Positions 13,011 to 25,800 of a stretch of 64,000 bases of DNA are shown one piece after another. Source of the DNA: Aquila chrysaetos chrysaetos (taxonomy: Eukaryota; Chordata; Aves; Accipitriformes; Accipitridae). The DNA is taken from the NCBI RefSeq assembly GCF_900496995.4, contig NC_044012.1:1116001-1180000 (forward strand). Direction: 5' to 3'. How positions within the stretch are numbered: position 1 is the stretch's first letter; each line of letters opens with the position of its first letter. Under the pieces are notes generated by a model. The model saw only the letters and a list, made by a program, of their open reading frames with translations. It ran no database searches and had not been told where the DNA came from. The position numbers and the translations under genes were made by a program.

Positions 13011-16000
13011 AAATTATCCAGGGAGCTCCCGGACTTTATGTAGGTGGAGACTGGTCTCTGATTTCTTATCTTAATGTTTTGTATTAACATTCTTTTAAGA
13101 TCAATACTAGCCTGAAAACAGTCCTGTATGTGCAATTGGGTCATGCGTTTATTTTCATCATCATTCCTCTTGCAAGGTTTAACTAGTTTCTTGTAGATAA
13201 GATTTCTAAAATATATTTATATTTTCATGGTAGCCAGATGTGTTTTAAATGTCAAAGCAAACACCACAAAAGGAGATGGTTCTGAGAAAAGAATAAATCA
13301 TTATCTAAACATAACAACGAAAGGCAGAGTATTGCCAAACTCACACTTATCACAGCAAACCTATAACAGACGACTGAACAACAGATCAGTCTATGCTGAT
13401 GATTCATTGCCCTACTCCGCTTAATTGATGCCACTCAGGCAACAGAAGGGACACAAACCCCGTTCCATCTTCTCCACCATGAAAGTCTCCTTGGGAAAGG
13501 CATGACAGAAAAACCAGTGTTCTATCCCCAGATGGCAATGGGAAGCCAGAGCTCAGCCAGTTGCACCCTGCACTGGGATGGTCCTACACAGAGTATCAGA
13601 GCTGCAGCTCCATCAGTGACATTTCTTTATGCACTGGGAGTATGGATCTTGGACACAGCTGAGAACCTGCCAACATTCAAGAAAGCTGTAATGGTTCAGC
13701 CATACACCTTGTCCTTAAGCAAATTCACTCTCAAGCAGGATTTTAACTTATGTTCAAGACCAACACCTCTCTTCTATCTCTTTCCTCTTGCTTTGTCTCC
13801 GCAGTCCAAACTAAAATCGTCATCCCTTTTTTTCACATGTATGTCCAACCACAAGACTAAAGACAGTTTTACTGAAGCATACCCTTCAATTTTTGCCTTC
13901 AGGCATTCCTTGTTTCTCCTGACTCCTCTTCACAAACAGTGACCACCATGTTTAGACTTATAACTTGGCCATTACCCAAATCTCATCTTTCTATTTCTTC
14001 CATCAAATCTAACTTCACGCTCTTCCTGCCTGACATTATTAGGACATGACTTTTCCTTTCCATCCAACTAAATGTCTTGATCAAGCCTTTAGCACATAAC
14101 ATCATAACTCCTACAACCTTCTTCTCTACAGCCTTGATAATTGCAATCTTGCTCAAATTCAACCCATTTAAAGAGTTGCCTCAAGAATAATTTTCCTTAC
14201 TTTTTTTTTTTTTGATATGTCAAATCCATCTTTGCAGTTCTACCTATTGCTTAACCTCTTTACTATACAAAAACCAAAACTATGCATGTTTATTTTTAAG
14301 GTACTTCATCACTTAAACAGTTACGAGTTTATAAAGGGCCTTGCCTTTATTTTTTGTTCACTGTAGAAACCTTTATCTTCACTGAAGATGTTTGTCGATT
14401 CATTTTGAAGTAGGATATTTTCACCTTCTCCTGTAATACAGTTTTTGCACAGAAGCATCACAAATATCAGATGTACCTCATTGTGCCTCTTCAGACTGAA
14501 CCCTCCTCTGGCATAACGCTTGCAATAAATCCACAGTGGACAGGCGAGGTGTGCACAGTCATTGGTCACAGCCCCATTAGCACCACCTCCTTCCTGTTCG
14601 TTGTCTCCATCCATCGTGGAGTATAAGCTGTTCAGGGGAATAACTTTGTTTTATACCCCAACAGCAGCAGGGTCCTGATCGCTCCGAAGGGTGTTTGCAT
14701 ACCAACATGATACAGACAGTGAAGAGTAACTATTACAAAGTACTGTAGGTGGTGCTTTGAGATGTGCTTCCAGTCAACACCTCATATGGAAGTTATGTGC
14801 TACCTACAACACACAGAAGGCCCAGCCTGGCCTATCATTCTTACAGGTAATTTTTACTGAATTCATAAAAGGCTCCAACACATGGAATTCAATCAGCTAT
14901 GCTGTATTGTTTTATATCAGAACATGCATGCATCATACTTCATTCAGCTCAGCAAGTAAAATCAAAGTGTTCTCAAATCTCTGCTATTCTTATGAGAAGC
15001 AATGATAGAACAGTCCTGATGGCCTTTGTTCTGCTAATTAGGAGGAAAAAACCTTGAAATAAGTTTTTGCCAGTGACTGCATTAGTGAACACACAGTACA
15101 ATAATACGGTACAACAAGAAACTTCTGTAACAGATAATTCTGTCTTTCTGCTTTCTTCAGCCTGACACAAAGCTGGAATAATTAGAATGATAAAGTCTAA
15201 GCAGCCCTAGTAAATTCAGCTAAATCTGGTATCAACGCAGTTGGGATACTTATTTGCATGTTTAAATTACTCAAGTGACTAATTTTATAATTTCCTTTTC
15301 AATTGCTGAATGCCTTACTTTTAAAATTAGTCCCCTGAGAAGCAGAGGCACAGTGCATGGTGCTGTTAAAGCTAAAAACTTGTTATACTTTAGAAGATTA
15401 TCATAATATTGCATACATTATTTCTTCTTTAATAAAAATTTAATTGTGCATATAATTTGATAATTTAATACCAATAATGTGTTATACAAATCTAGAATGC
15501 ATTCATTTGTTTTCTTCTTGGAAAAAGGTTACATTCAAGATTTCTCTGAATAAATATTCTCATTATTAGAACTCCCAATTTTGCCATATCTTGCCTGTAG
15601 TCTTCCTAAATGGGACAAAACTCATACCCAGTGAAATCATACCCTTTTATTGTTACTCAAATGTCCTTAAATCCAGCCTCCTGTTCATATTGTGGAAGAT
15701 GCAGAACACTAAGGCTACCTCGCTTCATTAATGAAGTTCTGATGATGCTCCTTGGGTACATCTTCAACAGAAAGACAAGGAACAACCACAAAAAGCCATG
15801 ACAAGAATGAACAGCATTTTGTTGTCATTGGAGGCAAAATTCTCCCCTACTCTTTTGTCTGTTGGTGTGCAGTTTTTAGAAGAAAGCCAAATCTCTGGAA
15901 ACCATTATGAACAGTGATCACAGTAAAACAGGACCTGTTTTCTACAGAAGCTGACTCATCATGACCTTCCAAAATGTCACATTCCATACACTATGCCAAA

Positions 16001-16215
16001 AAGCCACCCTCAACATTATCTGTTTATTTCCTCACACAGGGACAAAAATTCAGCAATAGGAAGCGCTCAACAAATTGCATAGGCAATGGTGATTTGCTTG
16101 GTTTACAAATCAGATAAAGGAGAGAGTCCCACTGCTAAGGACACTGCCACTATAATCCTCATTTCTCCGAGGTTTGTACAATACATGGATTTCAGAAAAA
16201 AGAAATCTGGCAGGT
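13011..16215. other. Intergenic DNA between two LTR copies
   Basis: No retroviral gag, pol or env reading frame is seen between the two same-orientation LTR pieces, and the longest open frame (13502-13942, +, 146 residues) resembles nothing known to me. Composition is typical of the surrounding AT-rich DNA. The complete LTR carries its own target duplication on both sides, so this stretch is not the interior of a provirus. Confidence 0.6.
16211..16215. repeat. Target-site duplication, left copy
   Basis: CAGGT stands immediately before the TG that opens the LTR and is repeated immediately after its closing CA. A 5-bp duplication is the usual size for class III (ERVL-like) elements, whereas class II elements usually give 6 bp. 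Confidence 0.8.
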
Positions 16216-16802
16216 TGTCGTGGTTTAACCCCAGCCAGCAGCTAAGCACCACGCAACCGCTCACTCACTTCCCCCAGCACCCAGTGGGATGGGGGAGAAA
16301 AATCAGGAAAAGAAGTAAAACTCCTGGGTTGAGATAAGAACGTTTTAATAGAACAGAAAAGAAGAAACTAATGATGATAATAACACTAATAAAATGACAC
16401 CAGTAATAATAAAAGGATTGGAATATACAAATTATGCATGGTGCAATTGCTCACCACCCGCCAATCGACACCCAGTTAGCTCCCAAGCAGTGATCTGCCC
16501 CTCCCAGTCAACTCCCCCCAGTTTATATACTGGGCATGATGTCACATGGTATGGAATACCCCTGTGGCCAGTTTGGGTCAGCTGCCCTGGCTGTGTCCCC
16601 TCCCAACTTCTTGTGCCCCTCCAGCCTTCTTGCTGGCTGGGCATCAGAAGCTGAAAAATCCTTGACTTTAGACTAAACATTACTTAGCAACAACTGAAAA
16701 CATCAGTGTTATCAACATTCTTCTCATACCTAGCTCAAAAACCATGGCGCTATACCAGCTACTAGGAAGACAATTAACTCTATCCCAGCTGAAACCAGGA
16801 CA
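16216..16802 (-). mobile_element. Solo LTR of an avian endogenous retrovirus
   Basis: This 587-bp element begins TGTCGTGG and ends CCAGGACA on the + strand, so both strands open with TG and close with CA. Read on the - strand it has LTR order: TGTCCTGGTTTCAGCTGGGA at the start, a TATATAA box at 16523-16529, then an ATTAAA polyadenylation signal at 16344-16349 followed by a CTTATCTCAACCC block. I recognise this sequence as a repeat widespread in non-galliform birds. No gag-pol-env sequence is attached and a 5-bp repeat flanks it, so it is a solo LTR left by recombination between the two LTRs of an old provirus. The ERVL-type assignment is inferred from the duplication size. Reading frames here are not host genes. 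Confidence 0.88.
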
Positions 16803-16807
16803 CAGGT
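16803..16807. repeat. Target-site duplication, right copy
   Basis: CAGGT directly follows the CA end of the LTR and matches the five bases directly before it, which fixes both ends of the insertion exactly. Confidence 0.8.
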
Positions 16808-19800
16808 TTTACTAATAACCTGGATCAATCCTTGCGTGACTGTGGGTTTCATACATCCACCTCCTGGCATGAATAGGTTTGCAATACTGACCTTGTCAAT
16901 TCAGTGTATCCTTCAATATACACAGATGCTATGTGTAGCTTTTAATAACAGACTGCAAATGGCCACTGAAAACATCTTTAAAAACCCTTGGAAAATCCCA
17001 TTTTATTACATCATTGCCAATTATTGTCTCTGGCAAACTAGCCTCTTGACTGGTTTGTTGATGTGCAATCTGGTTTTGCATATCCTGGGGGGAACAGTGA
17101 TCTCAGGAACCTTCTAATGAAAGTAAAACTCACTCAACAGGATCACAGGAATGACAAATTAGTTATCTTCTGTAGAAATTACGAGAAAGTATTTTCTAAT
17201 GTGTTCTACTGACACATTATTTCTTTCCAGTTCTCTAACTTGGCTCTCTGTGGATGTCATCAAAACCTCCAAAGACAACAAGAGAACTGTTAACAGTTCT
17301 ACACCCTCCCTCTCATATCCCCCATGGCAGCCCTTGAGATTTAACACCCATCTACCTTCCACCAGTCCTTCCATATTACCAGTGGTGGTGCTAGCCTCAT
17401 GGCTGCATGATGCATCCAGAGACCCTAGTCTGAAATCATGGCTTCTCTGCACCGGGAGCAGTTATGCTGCTCAGATAAATTCTGCTCTAGGTAGATAAAA
17501 CAGCCGAATAGCAATAGGCTGCGTACAAACAAAACGTTAGAGCTAGTCTCCCATAACTCCTGCTTCGCTGTACTCTTGTTTAGTTCCCTCATTCTTTCTT
17601 TCATTTTAGTTTTTATACTTCTAGTTTTCCTGGCCAAATATAACAGCAAGGTTTTCAAAAAGCCTGTTTCTGGTAAATTCACTTCTACTCTGTTCTTCTA
17701 GAGCTCAGGAAGGCATTATCTGAACACAGCAGTGACATAAAAGTACAAAAGCCCAGATATTTCTCAGTGCTGACATTCTTCCCTTCAAAAACAAAACAAG
17801 AATAACATCCACTCCTTCCCAAAACTCAGCAATACAATTCCTGCGCCCATGTGCCCAACAGCAAATCATACGAATGTATTTTATCAAAAAGTTTAATCAA
17901 GAGTAATTACTTCACTAAAAGAGGAATACCAGAAGATGTATTTTTCCATTGCAAATTAAAAAAAAAAAAAAAATCTTCAAGTCCTAATAAATTTCCACCT
18001 TCATACAGGTATTAAAACAATTAAAACATATAAATCTCTAACATTAGCTTTCTGTACTCAGAGAGTAAAGGGTTATTTTTCTCACATGAAAACGAACTTT
18101 TCATAGAACATAGTTTTCACAGAACTACGCTAACTTCCTCATGCAAAGGTCAATAAAGTACACACAGCAATCTTCTAAAGCTTGCTGCTAAGAAAACTGA
18201 CTTTTAAATCCAGTAAGCCTATATGCAATCTTAATATAACATACAGATGACCTTACTAAGCTTCTCTACCTTCTATAAATTTAAATTAATTGTATCATTT
18301 TATTTAAGTTTCCAACTTGCTGTGGTGTATTAGCATATTAAAATTAACTCTGCAGGCTGTAATCACTTTACCTTAATAAAACAACTTACCAAGGCAAATG
18401 TGATAAAATTATAGTACCCCCTTGTGGTGTTACCTTCATACCCCAATAGAACATTTCTTAATATTATATTCTAAAAAAAAATCTTCTTCTATCAAGCTCA
18501 GTGGATAACTAATTAACCTTTTCTAGAATCCAATACGAGCAAAGGGAAATTAAAAGGACTATCACCAGAATCTGAGAATGGATGAGCTAGAATGACATTT
18601 TTCCATAAGCAGAGAAAGTAATCTTTAGTAAAACCTTATGCATTTTTACATCAACAAACATAGCATGTAATGCTTTAATATGAAAACAGCGTTTGGGAAA
18701 TTGTCTCCACGATGCAACACCAGTAAATAATGCTTTCCATTAAAAAACCAACAACAACAAACAAAAAACCCACCACCCAAAAAACAATCAGCTTATCAGT
18801 TACAAAAGTAATTTAAGAGTTCACCATTCAATGATTATATCACACCTTGTACAATGTTTTCCCTCGCTAAATGTAAATGACTCTGGCCCTTTGATTCCAG
18901 AGGCCCCCTCTGCAGAACTCTTCAGTCTTCCATTCTCTAATATTTATATACATATATACATACATACACACCCCATTCTCCTCTTACCTCAATAGATTCT
19001 TATGAAAACAAGGAAACAAACAAAAAGTAACAACAGATTTTCAAAGCAAGACAAAACAAAAGTGTGTTTTGTATTCTCTATTCTTTCTATTTTGATTCCA
19101 AAGAGGTGTGGGATTTCTTGAGATTAAAACATCCATGTCTCCTAAAAGTACTATAGAAGTCTGTCCTATTTAAATATTATCACCTATTAAAAACCTACAG
19201 ACTGACAGCCACACAATCGGTTAGATTTACTTTTAGAAAGCAAAGGCGCCCGCACCTGGTTGTTCCCAACACCCAGTCAGCACCATTAACAACAACAGCA
19301 GGGTAATACCAAAAACAATAAGCATAAAGAAATTCTTTAGATGCCATGTGTTTTGAATTTTTTGTATTTATGCATTAATCATTAAAATCAAAACTAATCA
19401 AAATTAATCAAATTTAATCAAAAAAATCTTTTTTTTTAATTTCACTGCATCTGACATGAATTGCTCCTGTTAGCAGTAAATGAGAGTATTCGAGACATGG
19501 AGAAGGGGTACAGGTACATTTTCAATAACACACGTGCATTTCAATAACCCCTTCAACAAACCTGACTCAGTCTGTGATCTCAACCCAGAAAGGCAAGCTT
19601 TCCAGAAATTATAACAACACAGAAAAGAAAGGGATGAGCAAGGGAAAGGGAGGAGGATCTCTCTCCCAAAACCCGGATTAGGTTGGCCTCCTCATCGGTC
19701 AAGTTGGGCATATGCAGTCAAATTTGGGCTGAGGTGTAGAAGCTACGCAGACAAGGGAATACTTGAAAGGAGTATCCAAGGGGAGAAGCCAGCAGCAGAC

Positions 19801-22800
19801 ACCAAGCTGACCAGGGAGCAAGCAGGGAGATGCCAGGCATGTACCTGCTATGGGTCGCAGTGCCCCTCTGCAGCATCTAGCAGTGCTTAAACACAAGCCT
19901 GGTTCCATAGTGTCGGTTGTAGCTACAGGAGAAATTAATCTTTCTAGAGAAGGTATGGAAAACAAACACGACGTTCTTATTATGGATGCTTCACATGCAC
20001 AGCATTGAGAACAGTAAATTTGGTCTATAAAATGCAGACCTAGGCTATACAGGATTTGTAATTGCCTAATATTAAAGCCTGGACATAAAGTAAATTCAAA
20101 ACTGTTTCCATAACTAACAGGAACTTAAAATGCAGGATTGAAATGCAGTACCAATAAAGCCTTTGTAAATGCAAACCTAAAATATGTGTTTCTCGGGAAG
20201 AAAATAGTTGCCATAGGAGTTTATTTTATTTTTTTCCATATCAGGCTTACAGAGAAGTGGTGTATAACCACTTTTGTCTGCTGAAAGGTGTGGTTTTGCA
20301 TTATTCTCAAGTTGTGACAAATCGGGTATTGGGACCAGTAGGGAGTAACCATGTCAGTGGCAAAGTATGAAACAGCATTTCTCTCTCTGCCGGTCCCAGC
20401 ATCTTTCACAGGGACCACTGCTCCCACAAAACGAAGCCATTTAAAGCATATCTGAGCTTCCTCAGGCCAGTGGCATAATTTCAACACTCCTTAAACAAGA
20501 ATAAACTACATCACTACTACCAACATTTCTAAAACATGCTCACTACAAGAATTTCAAAACACACCTGTATAACTAATTTTGCATTTTCTAAATGAGACAG
20601 CTGTAACAATGAAAAAGTTATTTTATCTAAACTGTACAACTAAGCAAGTAGCAGAACAAAACAGAAACATCAGCTACACCAACCTTAGATGTTAAAGACC
20701 CTTCAAGGATAATTTACTGCATTGTTCATACCAACTTGGCCTGGGTGTCACAAGAATTCAGAGGAATCCAGGCAGGTTACATTCCTTTCATCTTTAAATA
20801 TTTGCATTCAAGGGCCCTGGGGACAAGTGAAGTGAGTTGTTCCTACGACCAGCACATACCACTGTCCGAGAGAAAACTTTTGCTGTTGAGCTAGGACAGG
20901 TCTTCAGGTTCTCCACAAGTCCAGTCTTATGACAGACAAGGTGCTTAGAGATGACCACACCAGCTGGACCACAGAGGCTGATGGCACCACAGGTATGGCT
21001 TGGCTTTCATGGTACTTCCATAAGATTTTCCTTGTAGGAGAGTCTTCCACTGAGATCAGTTGCCCAAGTGCCTTAGCAGTGGGGCCTTAAACTGGATTTG
21101 AAGGGTACCCCAAGACAGAATAAGGAGGGATGTCTTTGGTGGGATTGCATATCATGTTCAGGGCAACAAGTTGTTGACACCATAAGCAAAAAGCTTAGAA
21201 CCATACTAAATCTGGGTAACTCTTTGGGTATCCAGACCAGAAAGTCTCCCCATCAGCACCCATTTTCTATCAACTGCTGTTTCATTGCTCTAGGAGCCAG
21301 CCTAAGTCTAGTGCCCTGTAACACCAAGTTTGTAACATGGCTTGTGTAACCTCCACAGGACTAGAGACTGAGGTTTCTCAGAACTGGGCTTTCTGAAAGA
21401 TTTTCTCCAAGAATTGGCAGTAAGCACTTGGGGTTTTGTCCATGGCTGCACCCATAAGGGCAATGAAATCATTTACTCTTCACAACAGTAATTCTGTGCC
21501 CTTGCAATGATTATTATGACACTTGATGGACCTTTGTCCTGTCTCCTAAATTCAGTGTCCCAAGGAAACACCTCAGCTCCCAAACTATACACACAAACCT
21601 CAGAGGCATCTCCTTATAGATCCTGAATCGCCTGTACCATTCTGCTGCCCTGACTACAGCCCAATCGCACAAGCTTCCTCCAGCAGCAGGAAGACTCAGG
21701 TGGAACCGGCTTAGTACCCATGAGTTCAGATGCCCTCCAGAACCTGAAGACAAGGGAACATGGAAGCATCCAAGAGCCTGCTCAATGGCATTCCACAGTT
21801 GGGGAACCTTGCTGGGACAGTCTTTTTGAACAATCTTACAGAACAGCCTAGACATGGCTGTTAATTCCCAGGTATTTTAATCCCATCATCTACCAAGTGC
21901 AACACATTATCTTCGATCACCACATAAGTAAGCAAAAAAATTAACCTCTCCTCTCCATGACAAACAAAGCCTTACTTAAACAAAATTGCCTACATTCCTG
22001 ATATTTGACTGCAGGTTAAGAATGGAAAAAAGAGAAAGTCTGAAAGAAATATACTTAAGGAGATTTTATTCAGACAAGAGAGGACCTCCTGCTTAACATA
22101 GACAAGCCATTAAGAATTTTTCAACGAAATCATGTGGACCTGCGCATACAGTACATGTTAATTCTTCGTCGTCTTCCTTACAGAAGTAATGATGAAAGTA
22201 TCCCTGCTTCAGGATGGACTGGTTTAATTCTGCTTCAGCACTCAATTCTGCCTTTCATTTTCCTACTGACTTTCTGAAATTCCATGGAAAGACATTGTTG
22301 TTAAACAGCAGTGAGTGTTATTCTCACAGCAGTGTACACTAATAATAATTCAGTGTGGTGTCATGGAAGGCTGTGAGCTCTTAGCTGAATTTATTTGAAA
22401 AATAAAGTTTGTTTTTTTTCTCAGAGATCTTTACTTAAGTCAGCATGGAACTCTTGTAAAAGATAACTACCAATAAGTCACAACTACCCAAGGAACAGCC
22501 TTTTTATTTTATTTTTTTATTCCTTGCTCGCCATGACAACATAATAAACGAGCCCTGAGAGACTAGAAGTGCATAACTATTTAAAATTTTGTATTTTATC
22601 TTTCATTGTATGCTTCCAGACATAACATTCATGATCTATTTTTTAAAACCCTCTTCAGTGTCTCCAAGTGAAATATTCCAATTTTCAACTGCAATATACA
22701 ATAATCAGAAATACATCTTTAGCTGTGATTCTAGGTAACAGTTTACAAAACTAGTCTTATAGTATTTTTGTGATCCATTAATAATTACTTGCTCCTGTAA

Positions 22801-25800
22801 AAGAAAAGCAACAAGCCAACAGTTTCAACATCTGCTTTTTCAATTTTTGTTTTGAGTTCTGTTGGATGTCTCTGTATTCTTTCATACATGACTAATAGGA
22901 AAGATACAGGACTAATAGGAAACATAACTGCAACTTCACTTACGGTTGGTTTCAGTTAACAGATGTTCTTTAAACTATCCAACATAAAAGCATTCATTTT
23001 AGAAAAACTGACCCCAAAACTGCTTCATAAAATAAAGTATTTCAATTTTTTTTCCCCTCAAAGCTTTAGGATCTTTCAAGACACTACAGTATAAGAGGCC
23101 CGAGGGTTAAAAAACAAAAAAAAAAACCAAAACACCCCCCCCCCCCCTTGTAACTTCTGACCTTTAATATCAGGAGACTAAAGGTTTTGCAATATAAGTA
23201 TCAGAAGTAACATACACACCTATACAAAAAGGTGGGCCTCCTAGACTATGTCTTTTCATGCTAGATTTTAAGTGCCAACATAAAATTACAGAAACAGAGA
23301 TCTGCAAAACCCCTATGCCACAGATGACTGCCATGATAGGTCAACCAAAGCTTTAGTTTTCCATAAGCTAGTACAGGAGTTATGGTGGGGTCTTTTGGCT
23401 GTTGCAAAAGCTGCTTCCTTCTGGATAAGTAACTACTACGAGTAAGCCACAAAGAAGATGTTTCTCGAATTTCCCACTAACATGCTTTCACAGGCATATC
23501 AACTAGGGTGATAATAGTACGAGTCCTACTTCCAAACTATTTAATGTAGAATACAGTGAATGAAAAATTGTTTGTCCCACACACACCTTGTACAGTTGAA
23601 GAGTTTACCCAAGATCAATAAATAGGTTTGGGAAGACCTATGTTGTTCCACATTTCTTATTCTGACAATACCACTGTATGTTTGCCCTGTTCTAACACTT
23701 ACCTACAAACCTGCTGCTGACCACAGTCAAAGAAAGCGCAGCAGACCAGATATACCTTTGGTCCTTTTGTTCAGTGTTTTTGTTCATAGAACACCACATT
23801 CAAGAGCTATGCGATAACTTTGCTACAAGTGCAATCTGCTTACAGCATGGCTTTTCTTAAAGGTCTGTCTATAAAAGAAACCGAGAATAAAACCAAAGAA
23901 ACAGCTATTGTCCGAAATGCCTTCCAAGCCCATCCATCACTGTTTGCATAACTTGGGGACAAATGGGTACTGCTGCAGCACTGCTGTAGTTAAACTGGCA
24001 CCATAGTGTAGTGCTGATTTAAATATGAACAAGGTTTAATGCCTCTGACCTTTTCCAGACTCACTCTTCCATATGTTATGACAGCAGCCCAATTGAAGCC
24101 AAAACATCAAGAGCAACTTCACAGTTTTACATTTACAATTAAAGATTATTATATTAAAAATTATATTGAAAAGTAATTTTTGCAAGTCTGTTCTCCTACT
24201 TCTAGTTTGAAGGTCCTTGTGCAACAACACTGAACAGCTGAGCATAACTGGACTTCTCAGAACTTTCAGCAGCTGACTGGTGAAAGCAGCACTGCATCTC
24301 TTTCCCAGGAAGAGACTGTAGGTGGCAGCATTTTTATATGGAAAAAACAGAATTCACTTTTTTTAATATTCAATTTATAGTCAGATTCTGAGCCACTTGC
24401 TCACATGCAAGGATATTTACTCTTGCAATCAGTTCCTCCCACACAGCTATGTCTGTTAATGAAGTGCCCATACAAGCATCAATATTTTGGGCTAGACAAG
24501 AAGCTAAACTGTTCTATCCACTAACATTAAAAAGAAGAGCATTCAAAAAGTCACTCAAATACAAATTTAGAAACAGATGAAGGAACTGAAGCTTGCAAAA
24601 TAGCACTATACGCTATGAACACAGCTCTTTATTTAAAATAGAGTATTTTTATTACTTCCTAACCAGAATTCTTTCAGCTTTGCGGAGAGGGATATGATTA
24701 CTTTTAAAAAAAACAAAAAAACAAACAAAAAAAACCAAACCATCAAACCACACCTCTAGTTTTAAAAGTGCTATTAAAAATTCATACAAGCGTTAGCACT
24801 GGAGAAAAGTTAGTGAATAAACCAAAGTTGAAAGTAAGTTTCTTTCAGACAGTCTGTTTTTCCAGATGCATCATCAGCATCTGCATGTTAGCAATTTTTC
24901 ATTATTTATAAATGTATTACAGGAACACAGCCAAACTACAAGCCAAGAAGTCCAACACACACATTTTTAAAAATAGGGAATGTGTCTTGGTTATAGAACA
25001 AAAGAACTCATTTTATCACTTGGCTTTACCGCTTGAGAAAATGGCTCCTGGTGTGCTGAACTCCATGATAAATGTGCCCCCTCTAGATCTTTATTGCCCT
25101 TGTAAATCAAAGGACTGACAGCAGTTAATAAGAAAGCTTTTGAGTGGTTTTGAAGTTTTGCTTTGTACAAATAAAATCTCATATTAAAGAATTTGCTAGT
25201 CCTCAAGGTGTGGAAAAATGAGTATGACTAGAACCTGTTGTGCTTTCTTTTTTTAACTGTTTGTTTCCACTATTTTCAAAAAAATTGTTTTGTAGCAAGG
25301 GTACCGGAATAAAATAAGCAAATCACTCTGCATTGAAATATAAAAATTAGAGTCAGTGAGTTATTAAAAAAAAAATTAAAATCTTTCTGGCATTTCTATA
25401 CCCTGTGATGTCTGGACAGGGCAACAAAATCAGGAGTGTACAATATAAAACATTAAAGATTTTTCCATAATTTTACATTAGATGTTGACTATACTTCTAC
25501 AAACCGTTTTTAACTAAAGAAAGTGATGATTCTACACCCAAAAGTTATCAGTCGAAATTCCGATGTTATATTGTTGTAGGGAGGATAGGATTATCTGAGT
25601 CACCAGCTAACCCATGGGTATAGACAAAAGTTTTAAAATCCATTGGCAGAAACTACAGCAATATTCACGGATGGCCAAATTACGGTAAGTAGCATGAGTT
25701 CTACTTATATATGTACCTTTTGGTCAAACAACAGTACCCTACAGGGAAACATAGAGACAAATTACTGCAACACAAATATTTAAAGATCATATCGTAAAGT

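Noticed and set aside
12801..16802. The two same-orientation LTR pieces as a single provirus with a 3.2-kb interior
   Set aside because: The right-hand LTR is flanked on both sides by CAGGT, so it was inserted alone or became solo in place. The left piece lacks U3, and no viral reading frame lies between.
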